Source: Lucinisca nassula (Eukaryota; Mollusca; Bivalvia; Lucinida; Lucinidae). From it: a stretch of DNA of 64,000 nucleotides. The position numbers and the translations under genes were made by a program. This document shows positions 21,339-33,372 of this stretch, piece by piece; within the stretch, counting starts at the first letter, position 1; every line of letters begins with the position of its first letter. The notes under the pieces were generated by a model. It was not told the origin of the DNA, searched no databases, and saw nothing but the letters and a program-made list of their open reading frames with translations. The stretch spans positions 62,001-126,000 of the forward strand of contig CAUZLF010000194.1 of assembly GCA_963580285.1 (NCBI GenBank), given 5' to 3'.

Positions 21339-21903
21339 AGGCTTATTGAAAATTATAGAGATAATGTTGGTTGGTGCCTGATGCTCTGTCTCTGGTCGGG
21401 CTCAATGGAGTCTAACTGTTGGTTTTCTTTTGCTCCAGCATTTCAGTGGTTTCTTGCTGTCGAGTCCTCACCGTTGTCTCACCTCTGTGGTTCTTTGATT
21501 TCTGTGTTCACGGAGATGTTGCACTGATGAGTTAGGAGGCCTTCATGCGGACTGAACAAATTATTTGTCTAAATCGCGACGGAAGTAAGGGCGAGGATTG
21601 TGGCCACGTAAAATCGATTTAAGCCCCCCAGTGGAAATCTTCCACTGTCCGTTCCAAGGCGGCTCTTCTGTGGCGATTTATTTATGTTGTTGTTTGTTAC
21701 TTACTGTGTGTATCACTTGTGTCTTTTATTTTTGGATGGCCATATGGCAATTTTGTGGGAAAGTAACTGTCCATATGGCCTTCCTTTGTTTAGGTTTCCA
21801 TTATGGTCTGGTCGCTTAATGTTTGTATTTCTTTCCCTTTGGTGTCTTTTATGGATGGAGTAAGTTAATTGTATCAATTCCTGATCTTTGTTTTACTTCA
21901 CTT
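21339..21903 (+). repeat. PLE-A 3' region of the preceding copy
   Basis: Complete 3' region ending TTTGTTTTACTTCA. Contains the CTGATGAGTTAGGAGGCCTT block (21,526) and the GGATGGCCATATGGCAATTTTG block. The bases after it (21,905-22,150) include a degenerate half of an HP2 element and no gene. Confidence 0.85.
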
Positions 21904-22151
21904 TGATCAGTAATCGGTGCAATTACCCAACATCGTAAACACCAGTTTCATTATATGAAAGTGGGGGATTAAGGGGTCAAAATTACAGAGTTATGTATTC
22001 GCGATAAATGAATTAAACGTTTTTCAATGACTGAAGATGTATTTTGATGTTGATGCGAAGTTATCCCCTAATAAGTTACATATATATATTAGGTAAAAAA
22101 TCAATTATTCCATTACAGTTTATAATTTTGTACCTAACGCGACATCTTCTG

Positions 22152-22247
22152 CCCCCGCCCATCGGGGCGTGAAGAAATAGATGTGCGGCACGATGCTTCT
22201 GCGCAGAGCTGACACTGACCGCACATGGTAAACCACTTAGAGGATCT
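22152..22247 (+). repeat. S1 SINE fragment
   Basis: GCCCCCGCCCATCGGGGCGTG through GGTAAACCACTTAGAGGATC, the first third of S1. Truncated by the adjoining PLE-A terminus. Confidence 0.55.
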
Positions 22248-22903
22248 AAGTAGAAGTAAAACAAAGATCAGGAATCGAAACAATTAAATTACTCCACCCA
22301 CCAAAGACACCAAAGGGAAAGAAACACAAACATGAAGCGACCAGACCATAATGGAAACCTAAACAAAGGATGGTCATAAGGACAGTTACTTTCCCACAAA
22401 ATGGCCAAATGGCCATCCAAAATAAAAAGACACAAGTGAGACACACAGTAAGTAACAAACAACAACATAAATAAACCGCCACAGAAGAACCGCCTTGGAA
22501 CTGTCAGTGGAAAGAATTCCACTGGGGGGGGGGGGGGGGCTTAAATCGATTTTACGTGGCCACAATCCTCCCCCTTTCTTCCGTCGTGATTTAGACAAAT
22601 AATTTGTTCAGTCCGCATAAAGGCCTCCTAACTCATCAGTCCAACATCTCAGTGAACGCAAATAATCAAATAATCACAGAGGTTAGACAACGTTGAGGAC
22701 CCGACAGCAAGGAACCACTGAAATGCTGGAGCAAAAGAAAACCAACAGTTAGCCTCCGATGGACCCAACCAGAGACAGAGCACCAGGCACCAACCAACAT
22801 TACCAAGACTCAGATCTCTCTAATTCTCAATAAGCCTTTACGTTGGAACCGTCATAGAATCTGAGCCCGACCCACCGGCGTGCAATTAGAGAGGGAAGCA
22901 AAG
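22248..22903 (-). pseudogene. PLE-A copy, extreme 5' truncation
   Basis: 3' region with only the last 25 or so RT codons (NCTPVG...) at 22,850-22,903. A run of about 17 G (C on the sense strand) sits at 22,525. Its truncated 5' end at GAAGCAAA touches the 3' terminus of the next copy at 22,904, a head-to-tail junction. Confidence 0.8.
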
Positions 22904-24270
22904 TAGAAGTAAAACAAAGATCAGGAATTGATACAATTAACTTACTCCACCCATAAAAGACACCAAAGGGAAAGAAATACAAACATTAAGCGACCAGACC
23001 ATAATGGAAACCTAAACGAAGGAAGGCCATAAGGACAGTTACTTTCCCACAAAATGGCCATATGGCCATCCAAAATTAAAAGACACAAGTGATAAACACG
23101 GTAAGTAACAAACAACAACATAAATAAATCGCCACAGAAGAGCCGCCTTGGAACGGTCAGTGGAAGATTTCCACTGGGGGGGGGGGGGGTTTAATCGATT
23201 TTACGTGGCCACAATCCTCGCCCTTACTTCCGTCGCGATTTAGACAAATAATTTGTTCAGTCCGTATGAAGGCCTCCTAACACATCAGTGCAACATCTCC
23301 GTGAACACATAAGTCAAAGAACCAAATAGAGGTGAGACAACGGTGAGGACTCGACAGCAATGAAACACTGAAAGGCTGGATCAAAAGAAAACCAACAGTT
23401 AGGCTCCGATGAGCCCGACCAGAGACAGAGCATCAGGCACCAACCAACATTATCTCTCTAATTCTCAATAAGCCTTTACGTTGGAGCCGTCATAGAATCT
23501 GAGGCCTGACCCACCGGCGTGCAATTAAAGAGGGAAGCAAAGTTGCCAACCCTGATTGGGTTAACTACCATGCATGCAGTCTGTCGTATAATATCCATGT
23601 TGTATCCAATCTTTTTATATCGAAGAATGATTTTACGAAATCGGGTGCTGAAGTCATTGCGGTTATATATTTTTCTGAATTGATTTACCATAAAATTCGG
23701 GTTCCGATAGACCTTGTTGCAGAAGAGATTTAAGTCCAATATTGAATTTTGAAATTAAATCAGAATGGCGTCTATAAAATTTTGAAAAGGCTTTGCGTAG
23801 TTTATGGTGCCGATAAACCTGATTAAGGAGTTTAGCCGTTAATAATTTATTACGAGTCTTGAAGTCAGTTACATGACTACACACTCTAGCAAATCGAATT
23901 AATTGCGAAATATAAATGCCATAGGATGGCGCACGAGGAACATCACCATCCAAAAAAGGAAAATTTACAATCTCAAAATCAAAGTCATCGGGTTTATCAT
24001 AAATTTTGCACGAAACAAATCCATCTACAATAGATAGATGTAAATCCAAAAACGGGGCCTCGGTATCAGAAGAATTTGCTTTATTTAACTGAAGTTCTAG
24101 GGGGTAAATCTGACTGATCAAACCATCAAAATAGGTATTATCAATATTTAATAAATCATCTAAATATCTAGAAGTAGAGCTAAAAGCTTCAATAATTTCA
24201 GATTGGTTATCAATGGAAAGCGACAAAATGAAGTCTCTTTCATAACAATACAAGAACAGATCAGCCACAA
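22904..24270 (-). pseudogene. PLE-A copy: RT C-terminal half and 3' region
   Basis: RT from VADLFLYCYERDF to SMTAPT (23,476-24,270), 3' region below. RYLDDLLNI is intact. A deletion near 23,680 removes the YGDLVYK codons and shifts frame. At 24,270 the copy ends inside VADL and joins another copy head to tail. Contains about 12 G at 23,178. Confidence 0.85.
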
Positions 24271-25262
24271 GATTGGGTTAACTACCATGCATGCAGTCTG
24301 TCGTATAACATTCATGTTGTACATAATCTTTTTATATCGAAGAATGATTTTACGAAATTGGGTGCTGAAGTCATTGCGGTTATATATTTTTCTGAATTTA
24401 TACACTAAGTCACCATAAAATTCGGGTTCCGTTAGACCTTGTTGCAGAAGAGATTTAAGTCAAAAAATTGAACTTTGAAATTAAATCAGAATGGCGTCTA
24501 TAACATTTTGAAAAGGCTTTGCGTAGTTTATGGTACCGATAACCATGATTAAGAAGTTTAGCCGTTAACAAGTTATTACGAGTGTTGAATTCAGTTACAT
24601 GACTACATACTCTAGCAAATCGAATTAATTGCAAAATATAAACGCCATAGAATGGCGCACGAGGAACATCACCATCAAAAAAAAAAAGGAAACTTTACAA
24701 TCTCAAAATCAAAGTCATCGCGTTTATCATAAATTTTGTACGAAACAAACCCATCTACAATAGATAGATGTAAATCCAAAAACGGGGCCTCGGTATCAGA
24801 AGAATTTGTTTTATTTAACTGAAGTTCTGGGGGGTAAATCTGACTGATCAAACCATCGAAATAGGCATTATCAATATTTAATAAATCATCTTAATACCTA
24901 GAAGTGGAGCTAAAAGCTTCAATAATTTCAGATTGGTTATCAATTGAAAGCGACAACATGAAGTCTCTTTCATAACAATACTAGAACAGATCAGCCACAA
25001 GAGGTGCGCAATTCGTACCCATCGGAATACATTCAATTTGTCTGAATAACTTAGTACCGAATCTAATATAAATATTGTCAAGTAGAAAGGTGAGGGCATC
25101 GCAAAGTGTATAATTCTTATGTTCTTTAGAAGTAAAAAATGCATTTCGGACATAACATGCAAGATAGAGAGAATCTTCTCTGTGAAAAGTCCATTCAATT
25201 AAGTCATTAAGCTTTTCTTTTATAAGATTATGAGGAAGAGTAGTGGAAAGAGTGGAAAAATC
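24271..25262 (-). pseudogene. PLE-A RT fragment, middle part
   Basis: Begins (3' side) within CMVVNPI and extends back to STLSTTLPHNL at 25,262. It holds motif B (as PMGTNCAPL-equivalent, degenerate) and motif C but carries several frameshifts. No 3' region of its own: the downstream copy at 22,904-24,270 takes its place. Confidence 0.8.
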
Positions 25263-25269
25263 GAATCAA

Positions 25270-25530
25270 CTGACTAAGTCTGACGATGCAAAGTGGTGCG
25301 AGTCAGACCGTCCATGCTTATAACCCCTATTAGGTTCACTGGGCGACAGAAACATAGACTGTGTGTACTCGTTAGAACCACGTCGGTTAGGCGGTTCTAA
25401 CGAGTAACCATAATCTATGTTATTAGCAGAAATTCGAAAAATAATATATTCCCCTGTAAACCCCATTTTACTATATGAACGTTGGGCTTAAGGGGATTAA
25501 AATTTTATTGGCGTGTTTTTCTGATGAAAA
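25270..25530. repeat. S1 SINE scrap followed by HP2 half
   Basis: 25,270-25,350 matches S1 (GATGCAAAGTGGTGCGAGTC). 25,350-25,530 is an HP2 palindrome with right flank (CCCTGTAAACCCC ... GGCGTGTTTTTCTGATG). From 25,540 to 25,844 there is an A-rich run, a 20-bp palindrome AAGGATAAAATTTTATCCTT and no gene. Confidence 0.55.
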
Positions 25531-25844
25531 GAGAGAGAGAAAAAAAAAGACAAAAAAAAAAAAAAAAATAGGCCGGTAAATGGCTACCAATTAAATGTTC
25601 GAACATTTCTTTGGAAGCAAATCCTAGTCACACCCCCACGAGTCGCAAATTGTTTAACAAGCATGAACAGATCATCAGTTACATTTGCGCGGTGCCAGCT
25701 GGAAACTAAGGATAAAATTTTATCCTTGGGCTAACGTGACGGGGCGATAATTAGCAATTAAAAACAACGTTGAAAACTGAGGATATTATTTCCAATGTTG
25801 AAAATTGGGGATAGTATTTAAGTGTTATTCATTCTAAGACAACG

Positions 25845-26340
25845 TAGAAGTAAAACAAAGATCAGGAATCGATACAATTAACTAACTCCATCCATCAAAG
25901 ACACCAAAGGGAAAGAAACACAAACATGAAGCGACCAGACCATAATGGAAACCCATAAGGACAGTTACTTTCCCACAAAATGGCTAAATGGCCATCCAAA
26001 ATAAAAAGACACAAGTGATACACACAGTAAGTAACAAACAACAACATAAATAAACCGCCACAGAAGAACCGCCTTGGAACGGTCAGTGGAAAGAATTCCA
26101 CTGGGGGTGCTTAAATCAATTTTACATGTCCATAATCCTCGCTCTACCTCTGTCGCGGTTACACTAATTTTGTTTAGTCCGCATGAAGGCTTCCTGACTC
26201 ATCAGTGTAACATCTCCGAGATGAAACAAGGTTGAGGACTCGACAGCATACAACAACAGAATTGCTGGAGCAAAAGAAAACCAATAGTTAGACTCCGAGG
26301 GGCCCGACCAAAGACGGAGTATCAGGCGCCAACCAACATA
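25845..26340 (-). mobile_element. tail-A copy, antisense
   Basis: From GTAGAAGTAAAACAAAGATC to the CACCAACCAACATA block, with no RT. A 20-bp part around CTAAACAAAGGAAGG is deleted. From 26,341 to 26,640 the DNA is AT-rich with no recognisable feature. Confidence 0.8.
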
Positions 26341-26639
26341 GAGAATACTAAAATAAACCTTATCGAATCAACTGACTGTTTAAACCAATGTATATATAAC
26401 TCTATATACTGATATTTGTATATACTGATATCAGATATTCTGAACGTAGCAAAATGGAAATCTTTTTGCGAAAATTGCTTCAGTTATATCATAAAATATA
26501 TAAAATGACAATAAAGGAGATGGCCACTGCACAAGCCTTGGGCTTAATGTCAAATCCTGGATAATATATATTTGTCTGTTACTTATACATGTCATTGAAG
26601 CAATTAAAATAAAGTTTAAAGCAAATAACAATAAATGTG

Positions 26640-26715
26640 TAATAATGAAGGTGTCTTGGGGTATCTGAGTGTGTCTTTTGGTGTCTTGGGGTGTCTTGTG
26701 GTGTCTTGGGGCGTT
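26640..26715 (+). repeat. GGTGTCTTGG minisatellite
   Basis: About six imperfect 10-11-bp repeats of GGTGTCTTGG, immediately upstream of a PLE-B RT fragment. Confidence 0.75.
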
Positions 26716-26719
26716 CAGA

Positions 26720-27113
26720 CCGACCCTTATTTCAACAATCGTAACTTGTTGTTGACTGATAAACTCTTAAAACAAGGCTTTCGGTATCATAAACTTCGCA
26801 AAGCATTATGGACATTATGGACTGACTGAAAAATATAATGTCAGCTTGAAGACACTTCTGCAACAATCGGTGTCGCAACCTGTATTTTATGGTGATTTGC
26901 TTTATAAATTTAAGAAACGTTTAGGCAAACCTAATTTTTCGGAGACATTCAAAAAGACTATAATTCGTTACACAAAGGATTGGTTCAGTTTGGAAATCAG
27001 GCGATAGACCGCACGTATGGTTGTCGACCGAATAACGGTAGGTAGCTATGCTGGACTCTTTGATTGCACGGCGGCGGATCAGGCTTCAGACTCAATGACG
27101 GTTTCGGCATAAA
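26720..27113 (+). pseudogene. PLE-B RT C-terminal fragment
   Basis: Translates in broken frames to FNNRNLLLTDKLLKQGFRYH, then VSQPVFYGDLLYKFKK, then MVVDRITVGSYAGLFDCT and SDSMTVSA. It aligns along the PLE-A C-terminus but is clearly a separate, more diverged family. Frame breaks near 26,815 and a TAG near 27,004. It matters because it ties the PLE-B 3' region and hammerhead downstream to an RT. Confidence 0.75.
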
Positions 27114-27750
27114 TCTTTGTTAAAAGAGGGATGAGGTCTGATGCTATGTCTGTCGCTGAGCCCATCGTTGTTTAACTAATGATTTTCTTTAGCGCTGGCC
27201 AACAGTGTAAGGGGAATCGGCTAGCAGTCCTCATCTTTGCTTTTTCTAAGTGTTTAAATTTTATTTATGTCTCAGTTAGGAAATCATTATGCAAACCGAA
27301 TATTTAATGTGTATTGTTGGGAACAACATCCTAAGCTAGGACGAAGATTCGGCCGGTAAAAGATCTTCAAGCACCCCCACCCCATATACTGCTGACTGTG
27401 CTAAGACGGTAGTTTTGGTGTTGATATTTTGCTGTTTGTCTGCGTATTTGTTGTGAGTTGTTGTTAAGTATTTTCTAATGGTCTGATCACCCGTGTGGGG
27501 AAGAGAGGGCTGATTGTTCCATTTCATAAACACTCGTATTTTTTTTTCTTGTTTTGTATATGTTTCCTTTTCCTCTTCGTGTCGAGAGTGGGCTGTGTCT
27601 TGTGATTGTGGCGCTCCCTAGAGTTTTCTTTTATTTTTAAGGGAACGTGCGGTGGCCGTAGAAAGTCTCTCTGTCCTTCATTATCGTGTAGTACGTATTT
27701 TCTTGTCCTTTGGAGTTTTGATTCGATGGTTGAGTTTTGAAAATATTTTA
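27114..27750 (+). repeat. PLE-B 3' region
   Basis: Starts with GATGAGGTCTGATGCTATGTC, parallel to the PLE-A 3' region, then GTCTCAGTTAGGAAATCATTATGC (counterpart of the GAGTTAGGAGGCC block). It runs about 640 bp to the hammerhead. The 27,600-27,740 part (GTGGCCGTAGAAAGTCTCTC, TTTTCTTGTCCTTTGG) matches the upstream flank of the 39.8-kb hammerhead. Confidence 0.65.
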
Positions 27751-27795
27751 GTGTCACTGATGATGCGTATTTGGCCGAAACTAACTATTCTGTTC
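27751..27795 (+). ncRNA. degenerate hammerhead ribozyme of PLE-B
   Basis: CTGATGA (27,757-27,763) and GAAA (27,777-27,780) are kept, spaced as in the intact copies, but stem II is mismatched (TGCG opposite TGGCC) and stem III no longer pairs fully. A decayed relative of the copy at 39,807. Confidence 0.65.
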
Positions 27796-27845
27796 CCGAA
27801 AAACTTGTATACGTCGCACTTCTCAGTTCTGCCGTGTATTCTGTG

Positions 27846-28004
<159 letters not shown>

Positions 28005-28465
28005 CGAGTACTGCCTCCGCTTTCGCGGGCATTTTTGGCAGGTGTACACAGATTTACAGAATGAAAGCCTACACAGTATCCATGTAGTTATGAAATGGAT
28101 CTTTCGCCTGCATAGAGGATTGTTCTCCCTGAAAAGGGGCTTACAATTACTTTCCCACAAAATGGCCAATTGGCTATCCAAAAGAACATAATAAGAGCGT
28201 CACACACACACACACACACATAGTTCATTTACGTATACTGGAGTCTGAGGCGAATAAATTCTACGATAGTTCAAACTACAGATTAAACACAAAATTCTCT
28301 TTGTCCTTTCATCGATTCTGAAATTAATCACAAACGTCAAATATCCTTCACTAGTAAGGGCTTGGATTTTATAGTTTTACCTAGTATCTTGAGGGACAGT
28401 TCGGTAATTCCACCCATCTCTGCTTGTTTTCAAGATACTGAAACACCCATAATTTTCTATAAATA

Positions 28466-28733
28466 CAATAAAAGAAGTAGAGGCAATTGTCAGGGATCGA
28501 TATAATTAGCCCACAACTCCCATCAGAGACACCACAGGGAAAGAAACACAAACGTGAAGAAACAGACCCCAACGGAACACCAACAGCGGAAAGCCAAAAT
28601 GACAGTTACTTTCCCACAAAATGTCCGAAAGGCTATCCAAAACAAAACAACACAAGCGACACAAACACCATGAGACGAACCATAACAAAAAACAAGAGGG
28701 ACATGGTGGCCTTGGATCGCTCACCTGATCCAT
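28466..28733 (-). mobile_element. tail-A fragment, antisense
   Basis: GAAGTAGAGGCAATTGTCAGGG through TTCCCACAAAATGTCCGAAAGG to the GTGGCCTTGGATCGC block. Old copy; a SINE remnant (28,765-28,880, GAGTCTTTAAACCAAGATCC) follows. Confidence 0.65.
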
Positions 28734-28884
28734 AGAGTAACAAGTGGGCCACGGGGAGGGCCATTATTGACCCCAGGGCTATAATGTGCATAATGTTGAG
28801 TCTTTAAACCAAGATCCCGTCTCCGTATGACCTTAGCTGTTGGTGAGACGTAAAACTGAAACACTCACTCACTCACACCAAATA

Positions 28885-31215
28885 TCAAAGACCTGCGGGG
28901 CCTTGCTGTTTCAGAGAGAGTATCTCTATATAAGTCTATGTATAACCAAAGGGCCCCGGAGCAGGAGTATTTGTGGCCCGAGGGCTATTATTTGAGCAAT
29001 CTTGGTATAGGTCCACTAGGTAAAGCTCCATACCAAATATCAAAGACATGGGCCTTGCAGTTTAAGAGAAGAAAATTTTAAAGATGTCCCTATGTAAGTC
29101 TATGTAAAACCAAACGGTCACGGGGCAGGGGCATTTCTTGCCCCAGTGCTATTATTTGAACAATCTTGATAGAGGTCCACTAGATGAAATTTCACACCAA
29201 ATATCAAAGACCTAGGCCTTGTGGTCTCACAGACGAAGATTTTTATAAAGATTTTCCCTATATGAGTCTATGTAAAACCAAAGGGCCCTGAGGCGGGTTT
29301 TCAGGGCTATAATTTGAACAATCTTGGTCGAGGTCCACTAGATGAAGCTTCATACCTAAGCCTTGTAGTTTCAGAGGAGAAGATTTTTCAAGAATTTCCC
29401 TATATAAGACTGTGAAAAACCAAAGGGCCCTGGAGCGGGGGAATTTTTGGCCTGAGCGCTATAATTTGAACAATCTTGGTAGAGTCCAAAGTATCAAAGA
29501 CATGGGCCTTGCGGTTTCAGAGAAGAAGACTTTTAAAGATTTCCCTATATAAGCTATGTAAACCCAAAGGGCCCCAGAGCGGGGACAGTTTCTGCCCCAG
29601 CACTATGATTTGAACAATCTTGGTAGAGGTCCACACGATGAAGCTTAAAACCAAATATCAAAGACAGATGATTTTTAAATATTTTTCCTATATAAACCCA
29701 TGTAAAAGCAAAGGGTCCGGGGCGAGGGCATTTTTGGCCCCAGCACTATAATTTGAACAATCTTGAAAGGGGTCCACTAGGTGAAGCTTCATACCAAATA
29801 GCAAAGACCTGGGCCTTGCGGTTTCAGAGAAGATTTTTAAAGATTTTCCCTATGTAAGCCCATGTAAAACCAAAGGGACCCGGGGCGAGGGCATATTTGG
29901 CCCCAGCCCTATAATTTGAACAATCTTGAAAGGGGTCCACTAGGTGAAGCTTCATACCAAATAACAAAGACCTTGGCCTTGCGGTTTCAGAGAAGATTTT
30001 TTAAAGATTTTCCCTATGTAAGCCCATGTAAAACCAAAGGGACCCGGGGCTGGGGCATTTTTGGACACATAACTATAAGTTGAACAATCTTGGTAGGGGT
30101 CCACTAGATGAAGCTTCATACTAAATAGCAAAGACCTGGGCCATCAGAGAAGAAGATTTTAAAGATATTCCCTATAAGCCAATGTAAAACCAAAGGGTCC
30201 CGAGGCGGGGGCATTTTTGACCCAGCACTATAAGTTAAACAACCTTGGTAGGGGTCCACTAGAAGAAGGTTCATACCAAATATCCAGGACCTGGGCCTTG
30301 CGGTTTCAGAGAAGAATATTTTTAAAGATTGTCCCTATAAGCCCATGTAAAACCAAAGGGCCCTGGGGCGGGGGCATTCCTGGCCCCAGCACTATAATTT
30401 GAACAATCTTGGTAGGGGTCTACTAGAGAAAGCTTCATACCAAATACCAAAGGCCTTGCGGTTTCAGAGAAGAAGATTTTTTTATGATATTCCCTATATA
30501 AGCCTTGTAAAACCAAAGGGGCCCGGGGCGGGAGCATTTGTGGCCCCAGCACTATAATTTGACTAATCTTGGTAGGAGTCCACTAGATGAAGCTTCATAC
30601 CAAATATCAAAGACCTAGGCCTTGCGGTTTTGAGAGAAGATTTTTAAAGATATTCCCTATATAAGCCTTGTAGAACCAAAGGGCCCTGGAGCGGTGGCAA
30701 TTTTGGCCCCAGCACTATAATTTGAACAATCTGGGTAGGGGTCGACTAGATGAAGCTTCATACCAAATATCAAAGACCTGGGCCTTGCGGTTTCAGAGAA
30801 TAAGATTTTTAAAGAGTTTCCCTATAAGCCCATAAAAAACCAAAGGGACCTGGGGCGGGGGCATTTTTGGCCCCAGCACTATAATTTGAAAAATCTTGGT
30901 AGGGGTCTACTAGATGAAGCTTCATACCAAATATCAAAGACCTGTGCCTTGTGGTTTTAGAGAAGATTTTTTAAGTTTTCGGTGACAAAATCTATTTTTG
31001 GCTCCTGTGACCTAGATGTGCAACAGACCGGAATCATTTGAACAACTTTGAAAGGGAACAACCTAAGAATCATTCCTGTGAAGTTTGGTCAAAATCCGAT
31101 CAGTGGTTTAGGAGGAGATGTCATTTGAAGAAATTGTTTACGCACACACGCACACATGCACTGACAAGGACGACGGACGAAAAGTGATTACAAAAGCTCA
31201 CCTTGTCACTACGTG
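28885..31215 (+). repeat. 160-bp satellite array with element 3' end
   Basis: Thirteen monomers of roughly 145-170 bp, marked by CAATCTTGG-type words from 28,985 to 30,893, each also holding ATACCAAATATCAAAGAC and CTTGCGGTTTCAGAGAAG. The array ends in the same non-repeated 3' module as at 2.73-3.05 kb, including CACACGCACACATGCAC and a GCTCACCTTGTCACTACGTG hairpin. It is therefore the tandem core of a mobile element, not a centromeric satellite. Short ORFs in it are artefacts. Confidence 0.8.
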
Positions 31216-32348
31216 ACTGATGAGCTAATAAACCGCGACAGAAGAGCCGCCTTGAAACGGTCAGCGGAAACGAATTCCACCGGGGGCCTAATCCAACGCC
31301 ACGCGGCCACTATCCTCGCCCTTACTTCCGTCGCGATAAAGACAAACAGCCTGCTCAGTGCGCACGAAGGCCCCCAACCCACCAACGCAACATCCCCGTG
31401 AACATAAAAATCAAACAACCTGTTAGATCTACCATTTGTAATTTCATTTAACTTGTTTTACACCTTGATAATTATACTAACACTCCTGATGCCATATTGA
31501 CAATACCTATTTACATGGTTTAATCAGTCAAATTTATCTCCCCACACGAACTTCAGTTAAATTAAGCAACTTCTGCTGATAGTTCTGATACAGAGGCCCC
31601 GTTTTTGGATTTACATCAATCGATTATAGATGTTTTTTTTCCTGCAAAAATTTATGATAAACTTGATAATTTTGATTTTGAGATTGTACATTTTGGATGG
31701 TGATAATCCTCGTGGGACATCCTAAGGCTTTTATAATTCACAATGAATTCGATTTGCCAGAGTGTCTAGTCATGTTACTGACTTCAACACTCGTAATAAA
31801 TTGTTAAATGCTAAACTTCTTAATCATGGTTTTCGATATAAACTCTACGCAAAGCTTTTTTTTCTCAAAATTTTACAGACGTCATTCTGATTTAATTTCG
31901 AAAATCAGTGTAAGACTTAAATCTCTTCTGCAACAAGGTCTATCGGAACCCGCATTTTATGGTTACTTAGTATATTAATTCAGAAAAATATACAATTGCA
32001 ATGACTTCAGCACCCAATACCGTAAAATCATTCTTCTCTATAAAAAGATTGGGTACAACATAAATGTTATACGACAGACTGCATGCATGGCAGTTCACCT
32101 AATTACGGTTGACAACTTTACTTCCCTCTTTAATTGCACGCCGGAGGGCCAGGCCTCAGAGTCTATGACGGTTCCAGTGTAAACGCTTACTGAGAATTCG
32201 AGAGAAATTAATTCTATGTAATGTCGGTTGGTGCCAGATCGGACCCTGGTCGGGCCAATTGGAATTCGCTTTACTGACCGTTCCAAGGCGGGTCGGATGT
32301 CGCTGTTTATTTTTGTTATGGTTTGTCTTTGAGTGTGTCTATCGCTTA
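31216..32348 (+). pseudogene. old PLE-A copy in pieces
   Basis: 31,216-31,418 is an antisense tail fragment. From 31,420 plus-strand RT starts with VRSTICNFI-equivalent codons, jumps at 31,490 to the DNTYLHGLISQIY region, and continues with many frameshifts through GLSEPAFYGYLVY, RQTACMAV and SESMTVPV to about 32,180. A shortened 3' region with an internal deletion ends at 32,348. One of the oldest copies. Confidence 0.7.
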
Positions 32349-33372
32349 TGTTTGTAGCTCACCCGAGCCGGAGGCCCCGTGGGAGCTTTTAGGATAGGCA
32401 ATTATCCGTCGTCGCCTGCGTAGTCTGCGTCAACAGTCACAAAAGACATGTCCTCTGACGCCACTGGGCCGATTGGGCCCAAATTTTATATGTAGCATCT
32501 TTGGGCTGGGGGATTGAAAGTTTGTTTGTTATTTTTTTCATGAAAATCGACTTATTAGTTTGGTTGCTATGCCAATTTATAGTTTCCATAGACTTAGATT
32601 TGGGTAACTCGAAAAATGGCAATTACTGTCAAGCATCTGCAGATATTTTGACAAAACTTTCATAAAAATTTTCCTTAGGCAATCTGTTTTGTGCCATATG
32701 ATTCTAGACCTACTGCTCATTTTTACTGGTTGCCATGGAAACCAGAATGCAAAAAAAAAAAAAATAATAATAATGAAAAAGAATGAAACTATTTTAAAAA
32801 AGTCATCTCATCAGAATCCATACATATACTCTAGGAGGCAGAGACATCATAAAAAATATTCACCATATTTGCTTTTACGGATTTTGCGTTTTTAGTGAAA
32901 GTCGGCTCTTAAGTTTGTTTGCTATGCGGACTTAGATTTTCCATAGACTTATAATGGGGAAAATTGAAAAAAAATGGCTTTAACTGCCCAACCTTTTCAG
33001 ATGTTTTGATACAACTTTCATAGAAATGTTCCTTAAGCAATCTGCTATTGCAATATTGCTCATTTTTACAAGTTGCCATGGAAACCGAAATGAAAAAAAA
33101 AATAATAATAATCTCCTCAGAAACCATTTGCTCTATGAAGCTGAAAGTTTATGGAATTATTCATTATATTTGCCTATACATGTTTTGTATTTTTATGAAG
33201 TTCGGCCTTTTAGTTTGGTTGGCCACTTAGATTTTCCATAAACTTATAATTGGGAAAATAGAAAAATGGCATTTACTGCCAAGCCTCTGCAGATATTTTT
33301 GACAAAACTTTCATAGACATGTTCCATAAGTAATCTACCATATGATTTTAAGCCTATTGCTTATTTTTATCC

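Noticed and set aside
21521..21580. CTGATGAG in the PLE-A tail as a hammerhead core, with CAAATTATTTG as stem III and GTTGC/GCGAC as stem I
   Set aside because: The second core strand reads TGAA instead of GAAA in all copies inspected, stem II is poor, and the PLE-B counterpart of this block does not keep CTGATGA. The true hammerheads lie elsewhere.
28885..31000. centromeric satellite
   Set aside because: The array ends in the same unique 3' module seen at 2.7-3.05 kb, so it is the core of a dispersed element.
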